DNA of 64,000 nt from Nocardia brasiliensis ATCC 700358 (lineage in GTDB: Bacteria > Actinomycetota > Actinomycetes > Mycobacteriales > Mycobacteriaceae): NCBI RefSeq assembly GCF_000250675.2, contig NC_018681.1, forward strand, positions 6,014,001-6,078,000, written 5' to 3'. Shown in pieces: positions 1-8,404 of this stretch. Made by a program: the position numbers and the translations under genes. The notes beneath the pieces are model-generated. The model saw nothing but the letters and a program-made list of their open reading frames with translations, was not told the origin of the DNA and searched no databases. Every line of letters begins with the position of its first letter. Position 1 is the stretch's first letter.

Positions 1-243
1 CTCCGCCTGAATCCGGCGGCACACCTCGAGCCCGTCGAATCCGGGCAGCATCACGTCCAGCACGACGAGGTCGGGGGCCAGCGCCGCGGCCGCAGCGACC
101 GCACCCGGGCCGTCGTGCGCCAGATCCACGGTGAATCCTTCGGCGCGCAACCGGGCTGCCACGGACTCCGCGATGGTGACCTCGTCATCGACCACCAGGA
201 TCCGCCGCAGCACCTGTCCCCCACCCGGTCCGTTCTGCTCCAT
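1..243 (-). CDS. Response regulator receiver domain, N-terminal part (cut by window edge)
   Basis: Only the first 81 codons lie in the window; the gene continues past position 1. The translation opens with MEQNGPGGGQ, followed by a receiver-domain start RRILVVDDE (acidic pair) and the phosphoacceptor stretch PDLVVLDVMLPGFDG, where the Asp in LVVLD is the expected phosphorylation site. This is the standard CheY-like fold of two-component regulators, and the D-V-M-L-P-G pattern is usual in OmpR-type members. The output domain is outside the window, so the subclass is an inference. The ATG at 241-243 is the only good start. A sensor kinase is expected on the unseen side. Confidence 0.85.
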   Translation of the reverse strand, partial: MEQNGPGGGQVLRRILVVDDEVTIAESVAARLRAEGFTVDLAHDGPGAVAAAAALAPDLVVLDVMLPGFDGLEVCRRIQAE

Positions 244-379
244 GCTCGCAAACCCTAGCCACCGCCTGTGGAGAGCCGCCGCATCAAATGTGGAGATTCC
301 GTGTGCGGCCGGGTGCGTGCCACGCCCGGATCGGATTCGGCACGACGCGCGAAGCCGGGTGGTGTTTTAGGCTGCGGAC

Positions 380-808
380 ATGAATCCTCGCCTGCAATAC
401 AGGGATTGGCCTGGTGAGGCCGAGGGCCGCCTGGAGTGGTTGCGGGCCGACCTTTCCGACGATATCCCGCTGGACTTCCGCGACGGAACGACGTTGAACG
501 AATTGGAGGCGGAGGTGCTGCGCCGGTTCGGCGAGGTGGCCGCACTGGACGCACCGGAGGTCGGGCCGTTCGTCGCCGGCGTCGCGACCTACCTGGGCGA
601 ACTGCTCATCCGGCGCACCGGTGCGCGCTGGAGCTGGCCGGTGCAACCGGCCGCCGGGGACCCGCCGACGCTGATGCTCACCGCCGATTTCGACTTCGAG
701 GTCGTCTCGCCGTGGGACATCATCGCCGCGGCGGTACGGGACCGCACCGGCACCGCGTTCACCGCGTTCGTGCGCCGGTGGGATCCCGTCGAACAGGCCG
801 CTGACTGA
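380..808 (+). CDS. Conserved hypothetical protein, 142 aa
   Basis: I do not recognise a family. The protein is acidic and soluble, with no signal peptide or membrane segment. It starts MNPRLQYRDW, has an alpha-rich N-terminal half (a GTTLNELEAEVLRRFGEV stretch) and a C-terminal part rich in aromatic residues (ARWSWP, DFDFEVVSPWDI). It ends 7 bp before the 3' end of the convergent P-type ATPase gene. Its codon use matches the neighbourhood, so it is probably a real gene. Its size and composition recall small actinobacterial cytoplasmic proteins of unknown role. Confidence 0.7.
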   Translation: MNPRLQYRDWPGEAEGRLEWLRADLSDDIPLDFRDGTTLNELEAEVLRRFGEVAALDAPEVGPFVAGVATYLGELLIRRTGARWSWPVQPAAGDPPTLMLTADFDFEVVSPWDIIAAAVRDRTGTAFTAFVRRWDPVEQAAD

Positions 809-815
809 ATCCGCG

Positions 816-2843
816 TTACTTCTGTGCGACCGGTCGCGGCTCGTGCTCGATGCCCTCGTGCTCCGCGCCGCGACGGAAGCGCAGCAGGCGCAGCGCGTTC
901 GCGACGACCAGCAGGGTCGAGCCTTCGTGGATGAAGACCGCGGGGCCGATGGGCAGCCCGATGAGCGTCGCGGGCACCAGCGCGGCGACGATCAGCAAGG
1001 AGAACGCGAGGTTCTGCCGGATGATCCCGGCGGTCCGCCGGCTCAACGCCACCGCGAACGGCAACCTGCCGATATCGTCGACCATCAGTGCCACATCGGC
1101 GGTTTCCAGTGCCACCGCCGAGCCGCTCGCCCCCATCGCGATGCCGACCGAGGAGTTCACCATCGCGGGCGCGTCGTTGACGCCGTCGCCGACCATCGCC
1201 GTGCCGTTGCGGCCACCCAGCCGCGTGACCATGGTGACCTTGTCCTCGGGCAGCAACCCACCGTGCGCGGCGTCCAGACCCATGTCCGCGGCCACGGCGT
1301 CGGCGACGCGCTGGTTGTCCCCGGAGATCAAGACGATGTTGTCGATCCCGAGCTCCCGCAGCCGGGCCACCACGGGTGCCGCCTCCGCGCGCGGGCTGTC
1401 CATCACTCCGACGACACCCAGGTAGGCGCCCGCGTGCCGGACGATCATCGTGGTGCGGCCCTGATCGTGCAGGTCGTCCACGATCTCGACGAGCGCCGGG
1501 GGCAGACCCTCGGGATCGAGCTCGGTGAACATGGTGCGATTGCCGACCTCGGTGGCGCGACCGTCCACCAGTGCGGTCACACCCCGGCCGGTCACCGAAT
1601 TCACCTCCGACGCCGTGCGTTCCGCGCCGGCGGGCACCAGCAGCGCGAGGTCGCGGGTGATCGCCCCCGCCAGCGGGTGGTCGCTGTAGGACTCGACGGC
1701 GAACAGCGTGGTGATCAGCTCGTCGCGCACCTCGGCACGCACCGGCACGATATCGGTGACCCGGGGTTGGCCCCAGGTGAGCGTGCCGGTCTTGTCGAAC
1801 GCCATCGAGCGCACCCGGCCCAGCGTCTCGAGCGGGCCGCCGCCCTTGGCCAGCACGCCCGCCTGTGCGGCCCGCGCGATCCCGGCCAGCACCGCGCTCG
1901 GAGTCGCGATCGCCAGCGCACACGGGCTCGCCGCGACCAGCACCACCATCGCCCGGTAGAAACTGTCCGCAAACGGCTCCGCGTTCACGAATACGCCGAA
2001 CGCCAGGACGCCGAGCACACCGGCCAGCACCGCGGGCACATAGAACACCTGGAACCGGTCGATGAACCGCTGGGTCGGCGATTTCTGGGTGTCGGCCTCG
2101 CGCACCATCGTGATGACCCGGGCCAGCATGCTGTCGGCGGACCGGCTGGTCACCAGAACGTCCATCGCGCCCGCGCCGTTCATGGTGCCCGCGAATACCC
2201 GATGCGTTTCCGGTACGGGAGTACTACTCGACAGCGCGGCCTGCGCGGCGGCGACCGGCGCCTTCTCCACCGGAATGCTCTCGCCGGTGACCGAGGATTC
2301 GTCGACACTGCTCACACCCGCGACCACGACACCGTCCGCGGCGAGTCGCGAATTCGGCAGCACCACAACCACATCGCCGATCGCCAGCTCGTCGACCGGC
2401 ACCTCCCGCACCGCGCCGTCCGGACCGCGAACCAGCGCGGTGCCCGGCGCGAGTTCGGCCAGCGCCTCGATCGACCGCTGCGCCCGGCCCATCGCGTACT
2501 CCTCGAGCGCGTGCCCGAGGCTGAACAGGAACAACAGCACCGACCCCTCGGCCCACTTGCCGACCATGGCCGCGCCCACCGCCGCGACCAGCATGAGGAA
2601 ATCGACCTCGAACCGGCCACGCCGTATCGTCGCGATCGCGGTGCGGATCGTGAAGAAGCCGCCGAAGAAGTACGTGGCGGCGAACAATACGATCGCCACC
2701 CACTCGGGTGCGGATACCAGGTATTTCGCGGTCATGCCCGCGGCGTAGGTGATACCGGAGGCGATGGCGAAGATCAGCTCCGATCGTTCCCCCATCCATG
2801 CGCTTTTATGGTTGTGCCCAGCTGCTCGTCCGTCGCTGCTCAT
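816..2843 (-). CDS. P1B-4-type heavy-metal-translocating P-type ATPase (CtpD/CoaT-like)
   Basis: This is an integral-membrane pump that exports transition metals at the cost of ATP. Visible landmarks are a TGES actuator motif (near residue 190), the intramembrane metal motif SPC in ASPCALAIATP (near 305), the phosphorylation motif DKTGT (near 350), a GDGVNDAPA hinge and the C-terminal HEGST helix (near 640). SPC plus HEGST, with a short N-terminus lacking a CxxC metal-binding domain, defines subgroup P1B-4. Members of that group move Co, Fe(II), Ni or Zn; the exact metal is not readable here. The start is ATG 2843; GTG 2849 is in frame two codons upstream. No ArsR regulator is adjacent, but an AT-rich repeat sits just upstream (2856-2880). 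Confidence 0.93.
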   Translation of the reverse strand: MSSDGRAAGHNHKSAWMGERSELIFAIASGITYAAGMTAKYLVSAPEWVAIVLFAATYFFGGFFTIRTAIATIRRGRFEVDFLMLVAAVGAAMVGKWAEGSVLLFLFSLGHALEEYAMGRAQRSIEALAELAPGTALVRGPDGAVREVPVDELAIGDVVVVLPNSRLAADGVVVAGVSSVDESSVTGESIPVEKAPVAAAQAALSSSTPVPETHRVFAGTMNGAGAMDVLVTSRSADSMLARVITMVREADTQKSPTQRFIDRFQVFYVPAVLAGVLGVLAFGVFVNAEPFADSFYRAMVVLVAASPCALAIATPSAVLAGIARAAQAGVLAKGGGPLETLGRVRSMAFDKTGTLTWGQPRVTDIVPVRAEVRDELITTLFAVESYSDHPLAGAITRDLALLVPAGAERTASEVNSVTGRGVTALVDGRATEVGNRTMFTELDPEGLPPALVEIVDDLHDQGRTTMIVRHAGAYLGVVGVMDSPRAEAAPVVARLRELGIDNIVLISGDNQRVADAVAADMGLDAAHGGLLPEDKVTMVTRLGGRNGTAMVGDGVNDAPAMVNSSVGIAMGASGSAVALETADVALMVDDIGRLPFAVALSRRTAGIIRQNLAFSLLIVAALVPATLIGLPIGPAVFIHEGSTLLVVANALRLLRFRRGAEHEGIEHEPRPVAQK

Positions 2844-2855
2844 ATCCACATCATA

Positions 2856-2880
2856 TGCATAGATCGCTATATCTGCATAG
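2856..2880 (-). promoter_or_regulatory. Candidate metal-responsive operator of the P1B-4 ATPase
   Basis: A conspicuously AT-rich block in GC-rich DNA carries two copies of TGCATAG (2856-2862 and 2874-2880), 18 bp apart. Between them is a small inverted repeat, ATAG-ATCG-CTAT. It lies 13 bp upstream of the pump's ATG. ArsR/SmtB-family metal sensors often bind AT-rich imperfect repeats overlapping such promoters, so this is a plausible operator. No sensor gene is adjacent, so the binding protein is unknown. Confidence 0.4.
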
Positions 2881-2952
2881 CTTGATTTCTTTAGGCGGTC
2901 GACGGACCCCGGCCGCGACTGTGCACCCGACGAGTCGCGCCCGATCCTGCGG

Positions 2953-3489
2953 TCAGCCGAGAGCCGCCACTTCCCAGAGGCCGCCGTCGTTCCGGCACCT
3001 CCGGTTCTCGGAGGTCATCCGCACCTTGTCATCGCCGAAAACGATGTCCGGGCAGGCATACCTACTGTCCCCGCTGATCAGACGGGTGGCGGTGCCCCTG
3101 AGGTGGTAGCGGAACCGCTGGTTCGCGTTGTCGGGGCTGCAGGAGAATCCGTAGACGATTCCGCTCTGCCCGCCGCTGTCCAGGCACAACCCGGTGGCGA
3201 CGTTCTTCAGCTGAACGAAGCCGTCTGCGACGATCTTCCACTCCCACCGCTGCCGTGGCGCGGCGGCAGCGGGCTGGCACGAGGCCACCGAAGCGGTGGC
3301 GTCCGAGTCGAGATTCATGCAGCGCAGGTCCTCGTCCTCGGCATCGGGAGATCGATCGTCGAAGAACAACCGGACCACATCGCCGCTGCCGGGTTCGGCC
3401 GCGGAGCTCGGTGCCTGACCGACCAGCACGGTCGTCGCCGTCAGAACAATCACCGCCGGGAAAATCCGGCCGAGACAGGTGGTGCGCAT
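2953..3489 (-). CDS. Small secreted protein with ricin-type beta-trefoil signature
   Basis: About 178 aa from ATG 3489 (MRTTCLGRIF). An ATG ten codons upstream (3519) is also in frame, but the inner start places a typical signal peptide (hydrophobic IFPAVIVLTATTVLVG, then PSSAAE) right at the N-terminus. The mature part has Q-x-W-like repeats (QRWEW, QRFRY), a GLCLDSGG segment and paired cysteines, as in RICIN carbohydrate-binding domains. It is a single lectin-like domain with no catalytic module. Ligand and role are unknown; an extracellular sugar-binding or inhibitor protein is the simplest reading. Confidence 0.75.
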   Translation of the reverse strand: MRTTCLGRIFPAVIVLTATTVLVGQAPSSAAEPGSGDVVRLFFDDRSPDAEDEDLRCMNLDSDATASVASCQPAAAAPRQRWEWKIVADGFVQLKNVATGLCLDSGGQSGIVYGFSCSPDNANQRFRYHLRGTATRLISGDSRYACPDIVFGDDKVRMTSENRRCRNDGGLWEVAALG

Positions 3490-3692
3490 TCGGTCTCCAT
3501 TTCGTAGTGGGGACTGCAAAGTGGTGAATCGCCGACCAACTCTCGTTCCCCTTCTATACCGGCGCAGCAGCGCTTACCAGCGCATCGGCAGGTTGCTGTC
3601 GGGTCACGAAGATCGCCGCCAGACAGGTCCGGCGGCGCGGGACGCCGCTCCGCCGGGCGGGGATGGGCGCGCGTCGCCTAGCATCGCGACAT

Positions 3693-4406
3693 GTGATCAC
3701 CGTTGCCACCTGGAATGTCCTGCATCGCATTCATGCCGAGAACTGGTACGAGGATGTCTCCAGCCGATGGCCGGACGAGGCGGCGCGCATCGACGCGGTC
3801 ACCGCGCGGATCGCGGCCCGCACCGAACAGCTGATCGCACTGCAAGAGGTCAGCGGTGACCAGTTGATCAGCCTGCGAGCCGGATTGCCCGACCGCACAG
3901 TGCATTCCATGCAGTATCAACGGCTGCCCACGGCGCGCAGGCACGCCAGCCAGCTGCGTGATCCGAGCGAACACCTGGTGCTGATCGTCACGGGGCCCAG
4001 CCGGGAGATCGCCGCCGAATCCTTCGCCGACGACCCGGGCAAGGGCGCGCTGGTGATCACCGCCGCGGGCGTGCTCGTCATCGCGACGCACGTGACCGGC
4101 GACCGGCGGCGCGCGGGCCAGTTTCACCGCTTGGCCGAATTGGCTTCCAGCACACCGGAATACCCGGCGGTGCTGCTCGGCGACTACAACACCGACCGCG
4201 AGACCGTCGCCGCGGAGTTCGGCGCGGGCTTCACCGTCGCCGGCCTCTCCCCCGGCGCGCTGCCGACCCGCCCCCGCTCCTCGGGCGCGAAATCGCAGTA
4301 CATCGATCACGTCGTGGTGCGTGATGCGACGGTGCACGAGGTGACGGTCGAGGACGTGGACGGGCTGTCCGATCACAACCTCGTGCGCGCGGCCATCACG
4401 CTGTGA
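3693..4406 (+). CDS. Endonuclease/exonuclease/phosphatase (EEP) family protein
   Basis: The start is taken as GTG 3693 because the EEP fold begins immediately (ITVATWNVLH), where the Asn is a conserved metal-binding position. Further motifs are LIALQEV (catalytic Glu), VLLGDYNTD (the GDxN signature) and the C-terminal SDHNLV (SDH catalytic His). All core active-site elements of the Mg-dependent phosphodiesterase/phosphatase superfamily are therefore present. It is about 237 aa, cytoplasmic, with no signal peptide. Members act on DNA, phosphoinositides, nucleotides or lipids; the substrate cannot be told from sequence. Confidence 0.85.
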   Translation: MITVATWNVLHRIHAENWYEDVSSRWPDEAARIDAVTARIAARTEQLIALQEVSGDQLISLRAGLPDRTVHSMQYQRLPTARRHASQLRDPSEHLVLIVTGPSREIAAESFADDPGKGALVITAAGVLVIATHVTGDRRRAGQFHRLAELASSTPEYPAVLLGDYNTDRETVAAEFGAGFTVAGLSPGALPTRPRSSGAKSQYIDHVVVRDATVHEVTVEDVDGLSDHNLVRAAITL

Positions 4407-4475
4407 GCTAGCTGCTCGCCGGGCAGATGACCCGATTCCCCGCCGGGCCGGCCCGGCCCGGCCGAGAATGCTCCT

Positions 4476-5324
4476 ATGGTCGAGATCAGTCGCGGGGTCG
4501 CCACCGTGAACGGCATCCACATGCACTACCGGCGCGCGGGATCGGGTTCGGCGCTCGTGCTGTTGCACGGCTGGCCGCAAACCGGTTACTGCTGGCGGCG
4601 TGTACTGCCCGCCCTGGCCGAGCGGCACACCGTAATCGCCCCGGATCTAAGGGGTTACGGGCACACCGACAAACCGACGACCGGCTACGACAAACGGACG
4701 ATGGCCGCCGACGTCGCGGCGCTGCTCGAATCCCTCGGCTTCGACACCACCGCAGTGGTCGGCCACGATCGTGGCGCGCGGGTCGCCCATCGCTGGGCCC
4801 TGGATCGGCCCGATCAGATCACGAAACTCGCTGTGCTCGACATTATTCCGACCCGGGAGACCTGGCGGCGGATGGATGCCGCACTGGGACGGCGCTTCTT
4901 CCACTGGTTCTTCCACCTGCAACCCGATCTGCCGGAACGCCTTGTCGGGCACGATATTTCCGGGTATCTGCGGTACTTCTTCGAAACCTGGACAGTCAAT
5001 CGACACGGACTGCCCGGCGAGGCCATCGACGAATACATTCGCGCCTTCAGCACTCCCGGCGCGTTGCGCGCGGGCTTCGACGACTACCGCGCGGCCGAAC
5101 TGGACACCGAGCACGACAACGCCGACGCGGGTCACCGCCTGCGCATGCCGGTGCTCGCCCTGTGGGGCGCCGCCAGCTTCCTCGAAGAGATTCCGGCCCT
5201 GGAGATCTGGCGCGAATATGCCGAAAATGTCACCGGCGCAGCCATTCCCGAATGCGGCCATTTCCTCGCCGAAGAACGGCCGGAGGCCCTGCTCGCACAC
5301 CTGACCGAATTCCTCGCCGCCTGA
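4476..5324 (+). CDS. Alpha/beta hydrolase resembling fluoroacetate (haloacetate) dehalogenase
   Basis: The 282-aa protein has the oxyanion HGWPQTG loop (31-37) and nucleophile Asp98 in VGHDRGAR, with Arg99 and Arg102 placed like the carboxylate-binding arginines of fluoroacetate dehalogenases. Asp122 follows in LDIIPT, then His143-Trp144 and Tyr204 (DYRAA), which match the His-Trp-Tyr halide pocket. The catalytic base is His262 (CGHF). Epoxide hydrolases share the Asp nucleophile and the His but not the Arg-Arg/His-Trp/Tyr set, so hydrolytic C-halogen cleavage of a haloacetate is the best prediction. It stands alone, upstream of a secreted protease. The alternative is a related dehalogenase-fold hydrolase with another small carboxylate substrate. 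Confidence 0.8.
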   Translation: MVEISRGVATVNGIHMHYRRAGSGSALVLLHGWPQTGYCWRRVLPALAERHTVIAPDLRGYGHTDKPTTGYDKRTMAADVAALLESLGFDTTAVVGHDRGARVAHRWALDRPDQITKLAVLDIIPTRETWRRMDAALGRRFFHWFFHLQPDLPERLVGHDISGYLRYFFETWTVNRHGLPGEAIDEYIRAFSTPGALRAGFDDYRAAELDTEHDNADAGHRLRMPVLALWGAASFLEEIPALEIWREYAENVTGAAIPECGHFLAEERPEALLAHLTEFLAA

Positions 5325-5437
5325 TTGCGCTTGCACCGAGATCTGGTCACGGAACGGTCATCGACCGCGCCACAGACCGGCTGGTCTGGGAGAATTCCGG
5401 GTGGCCCTGACGCGTGTGCGCGAACGAAAGGTGCGAC

Positions 5438-6148
5438 ATGGTTGCGCTGGGACGGTTCGGCAGACAGCTCGCGGTCGGCGCGCTCACCCTGATCTGCGCC
5501 GCCGGTGCGCACGGTGTCGCGGCGGCGGTCGAGCCGAGCACCAGCCTCGGCGGCGGATCGGGGATCCTGCTCGGGCGCGGCGCCTGCACGCTGACCACCA
5601 TCGGATACGACCGCGCGGACCGGCTGGTCGGGCTCACCGCGGGGCACTGCGCGGAACTCGGCATGTCCGTGCGGGCCGAGCAGACCCCGGACGCGGGCGT
5701 GGTCGGCACGGTCGCCGCCGTCGATCACCAGAACGACTATGCGGTAGTGGAATTCGATCACACCAAGGTGCGGCCCAGCCGACAGGTCGCCGCGACCGTG
5801 ATCGGCGGCGTCGGCGCACCGCCGCGGCCCGGGGACGTGGTGTGCAAACACGGACGGACCACCGGATTCAACTGCGGTGTCGTCTGGGATACGCACCGCT
5901 GGTGGTTCCAGAACCAGTCCTCCTCACAGCCCGGCGACTCCGGCGGGCCGGTCACCCTCGGCGATCGCCTCATCGGCATGAACGTCGGGCACATCGGCAT
6001 CCCCGCCACCGCCCTCCCCGCCGTCGACCTGATGTGCAAATCCGCCGCCAGCCCCCTGCACGACGTCGCCGTCGCCACCCAGATCGGCATGGTGCTCGCC
6101 GACATAGACCGCACCGGCGGTGTAGGTTCCGGATTTCGACCCCTCTGA
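5438..6148 (+). CDS. Secreted trypsin/chymotrypsin-like serine protease (S1 family)
   Basis: The start is ATG 5438, preceded by GAAAGG; an in-frame ATG eight codons earlier is less well placed. The N-terminus is a signal peptide (RQLAVGALTLICAAGAHGVAAA). The catalytic triad is visible: His in LTAGHC, Asp in HQNDYAVVEF and Ser in QPGDSGGP. Extra cysteines (GACTL/GHC, VVCKHG/FNC) fit the disulfides of bacterial S1 proteases. No long pro-region is present, so it is shorter than streptogrisin-type zymogens. It is expected outside the membrane; the substrate is unknown. Confidence 0.88.
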   Translation: MVALGRFGRQLAVGALTLICAAGAHGVAAAVEPSTSLGGGSGILLGRGACTLTTIGYDRADRLVGLTAGHCAELGMSVRAEQTPDAGVVGTVAAVDHQNDYAVVEFDHTKVRPSRQVAATVIGGVGAPPRPGDVVCKHGRTTGFNCGVVWDTHRWWFQNQSSSQPGDSGGPVTLGDRLIGMNVGHIGIPATALPAVDLMCKSAASPLHDVAVATQIGMVLADIDRTGGVGSGFRPL

Positions 6149-6286
6149 GCCCACCCGCCGCGCCGCACGTTCGAGTTCGGCGAACAACCACCGCATGGAT
6201 TCGCCGAGACGTACGCGGCAGGCCGCCGGGCGCTCGAGCCGGGAAGGGATGGGAGGGTGGGCGGGGGTGGGCCGTAGGATGGGTCG

Positions 6287-6814
6287 GTGCGGAATCCGGT
6301 GGTGAGCATGGCGCGGGTGCGCGGTGCGTTCGTCGGCTCCGCGTCGGGGGCGGTGAGCATCGCGGCCCATGCGGTCGGCGGCGGCACCGTGTCGTCCACC
6401 CGGTCCCCCATCGTTTTGCTGATCGCCGCGTGCACCGGGGTCGGTGTGCTGGTCGGCGTGCGACCGAACCGTTATGGCGTCGCCGAGATCATGGTGCTAC
6501 TGGCGATCGGGCAGGCGGTGGGTCATCTCGCCCTGACCGCCGCACCCGGGCACCAGCACAGCGCGGGCATGTCCGCGGTGATGCTCGGCGCACACCTCGC
6601 CGCGATCCCCGTGGGTGCCGCACTCATCCGCTGCGCCGAACTCGCCGTCGCCCGAGCAGTTTCCGCCGCGAACCAAGCCGTGCAGGTGCTCTACACCGCC
6701 CCGACTCCCCCGTTCGAACCGGCCTATTCGATCCCCCTCGGATCGCTCACCACACCCCGCCGCCTACTCCGCAGCTCCGGCTTCGGCCGCCGCGGACCAC
6801 CGCGCACCCGCTGA
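6287..6814 (+). CDS. Small multi-pass membrane protein, unknown function
   Basis: The protein is 175 aa with a GTG start at 6287; ATG 6308 (MARVRG) is an alternative. Three or four hydrophobic helices are visible: around SPIVLLIAACTGVGVLVGV, EIMVLLAIGQAVGHLAL and a long VMLGAHLAAIPVGAAL segment. A histidine- and methionine-containing loop (APGHQHSAGMSAVM) lies between helices. The basic, Arg/Pro-rich tail is cytosolic-looking. It lies upstream of the PCu(A)C and DyP genes, and similar small membrane proteins occur with periplasmic copper chaperones. A role in copper handling is an inference from this context and the His/Met loop. Confidence 0.7.
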   Translation: MRNPVVSMARVRGAFVGSASGAVSIAAHAVGGGTVSSTRSPIVLLIAACTGVGVLVGVRPNRYGVAEIMVLLAIGQAVGHLALTAAPGHQHSAGMSAVMLGAHLAAIPVGAALIRCAELAVARAVSAANQAVQVLYTAPTPPFEPAYSIPLGSLTTPRRLLRSSGFGRRGPPRTR

Positions 6815-7852
6815 CCGCAGCAGTCCCGCAGCCGCCCGAATCGAATGAGTTCCGTTGCCGAGCAACACGACTCGTCATACGACAAGCGACGCCAGCACTG
6901 CCTCCGGGCCATCCGGACCGACCGCCCCCGGTGACGCTGCCACCACGGCAACGTAACCGGCTCGGCAAAGCTGTCAGCCCGGCTACACCGCCGGCCAGGC
7001 GACGCCCTATCGGGCAACGCACCGGCACAGCCACGCCGACCACTCACCGAGCAATCGGCACCACCGATCCGGCAACACCGCCACCGAATCCGGCAACGTG
7101 ACCAGCTCGGCAACGCCGCCGACTTGGGAACCCCCGGCCCGGAAAGGCCACGGGCACGGCAAAGCCGCAGCAGCGCGCCACCGGCTCAGCGAGCTATCGG
7201 CACAGCCAATGCGGCCAACGCCACCGGCTCAGCGGCACGATCGCTCGGCAGCGCCACCAGCCCGGCAGCACGACCGCTCGGCAGCGCCACCAGCTCAGCG
7301 GCACGACCGCTCGGAAGCGCCACCGGCTCAGCGAGCTACGGCACACACCGGAAGGCCCGCGTGCTGGTGAGCCTGGCGACACCGCTGGCTCGTGATGCTG
7401 TCGGCGCAGCAACGTCGTGTCGGGTGACACCACCAAGGCCACCGGCTCGGCGACGTGACTGGTTCGGTGACGTCAGCAGCCCGACTAGCTACCGACACAA
7501 CCGACGCCAACAGGCGGCCAACGCCAACGGCTCGGCGACGTAGGCAGCTCAGCGGACAACGACACAGCCGACAGCCAACGCCAACGGCTCGGCGACGTCA
7601 CCTGCTCAGCGAGCAACGGCGCGGTCAACGGCGGCAGCCCGGTGGCGGCTCTGCCGACTCGGTCGCGATGCCGGCTGAGTGCGACTGCTGCGGACCGACG
7701 TGTGCTCCTCGCCCTGGTTTCCCGCGGCTCGGTCGGCGTTGGCCGGCGCGTTCCGGCGCAGCGGCGCAACCGAATTCGCGGGGCGCGGTCCATCGTGCTG
7801 CCTTCGGGCGAAATCGGCTGATTCCTATTCCTTTTCTCGATCGGAGTTCCAT
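6815..7852 (+). repeat. About 1 kb non-coding stretch of degenerate tandem repeats
   Basis: No convincing gene is present; ORFs here are low-complexity Arg/Pro/Ala shadows. The DNA is built from variants of short units around CCACCGGCTCAGCG and GCTCGGCGACGT. The clearest array is a unit of about 33 bp in four copies at 7212-7344. A second unit (core GCCAACGGCTCGGCGACGT) recurs 56 bp apart, near 7520-7541 and 7576-7597. The block separates the membrane gene at 6287 from the PCu(A)C gene. The promoter for the PCu(A)C/DyP pair must lie at its right end. Confidence 0.8.
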
Positions 7853-8404
7853 ATGCGTACCCCCACAACGGTTTCCCGTACCACTGCCCTGCTGCGTGCT
7901 GCGGCGGCGGCCGCTGCCGTTCCGCTGCTGCTCGTCGCCTGTTCGTCGAACGAGAAGGCCGAGGCGAAGTCGGCGGAGGCGGTGACGATCACCGATCAGT
8001 GGGTGAAGGCCGCGGACGGCGGGATGTCGGCGGCGTTCGGACAGCTCAGCAACGGGAGCGACCAGCCGCGCACGGTGGTGTCGGCGTCGAGTCCGGCGTC
8101 GAGCCGGGTCGAACTGCACGAGGTGGTGGCGGACGCGAGCGGAACGAAGACCATGCGGCCGAAGCAGGGCGGTTTCGTGATTCCGGCGCACGGGAAGACC
8201 GAGTTGCGGCCGGGCGGCGACCACATCATGTTCATGGGGCTCACCGGCCCGTTGCGCACCGGCGCCGAAACCCCGGTCACCCTCACTTTCGAGGACGGAT
8301 CGAGCACCACGTTCACCGCGCAGGTGCGCGATTTCTCCGGCAACCAGGAGAACTACGCCCCCGATCACGCGGACGACGCGCAGGCCCCGACGCACGGTGG
8401 CTGA
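7853..8404 (+). CDS. Copper chaperone PCu(A)C domain lipoprotein
   Basis: The start is ATG 7853; a longer frame begins at 7679, but the inner start gives a clean lipoprotein signal: a basic N-terminus, hydrophobic ALLRAAAAAAAVPLLLVAC and the lipobox Cys followed by SSNEKAEA. The mature part starts with VTITDQWVKAADGGMSAAFG, typical of PCu(A)C domains. It keeps the Cu(I) ligands His (ELHEVV), Met (KTMRPKQGG) and the His-x-Met pair (GDHIMF). The family carries Cu(I) outside the membrane to cuproenzymes. It overlaps the DyP gene by 8 bp, so the two are translationally coupled. Confidence 0.92.
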   Translation: MRTPTTVSRTTALLRAAAAAAAVPLLLVACSSNEKAEAKSAEAVTITDQWVKAADGGMSAAFGQLSNGSDQPRTVVSASSPASSRVELHEVVADASGTKTMRPKQGGFVIPAHGKTELRPGGDHIMFMGLTGPLRTGAETPVTLTFEDGSSTTFTAQVRDFSGNQENYAPDHADDAQAPTHGG

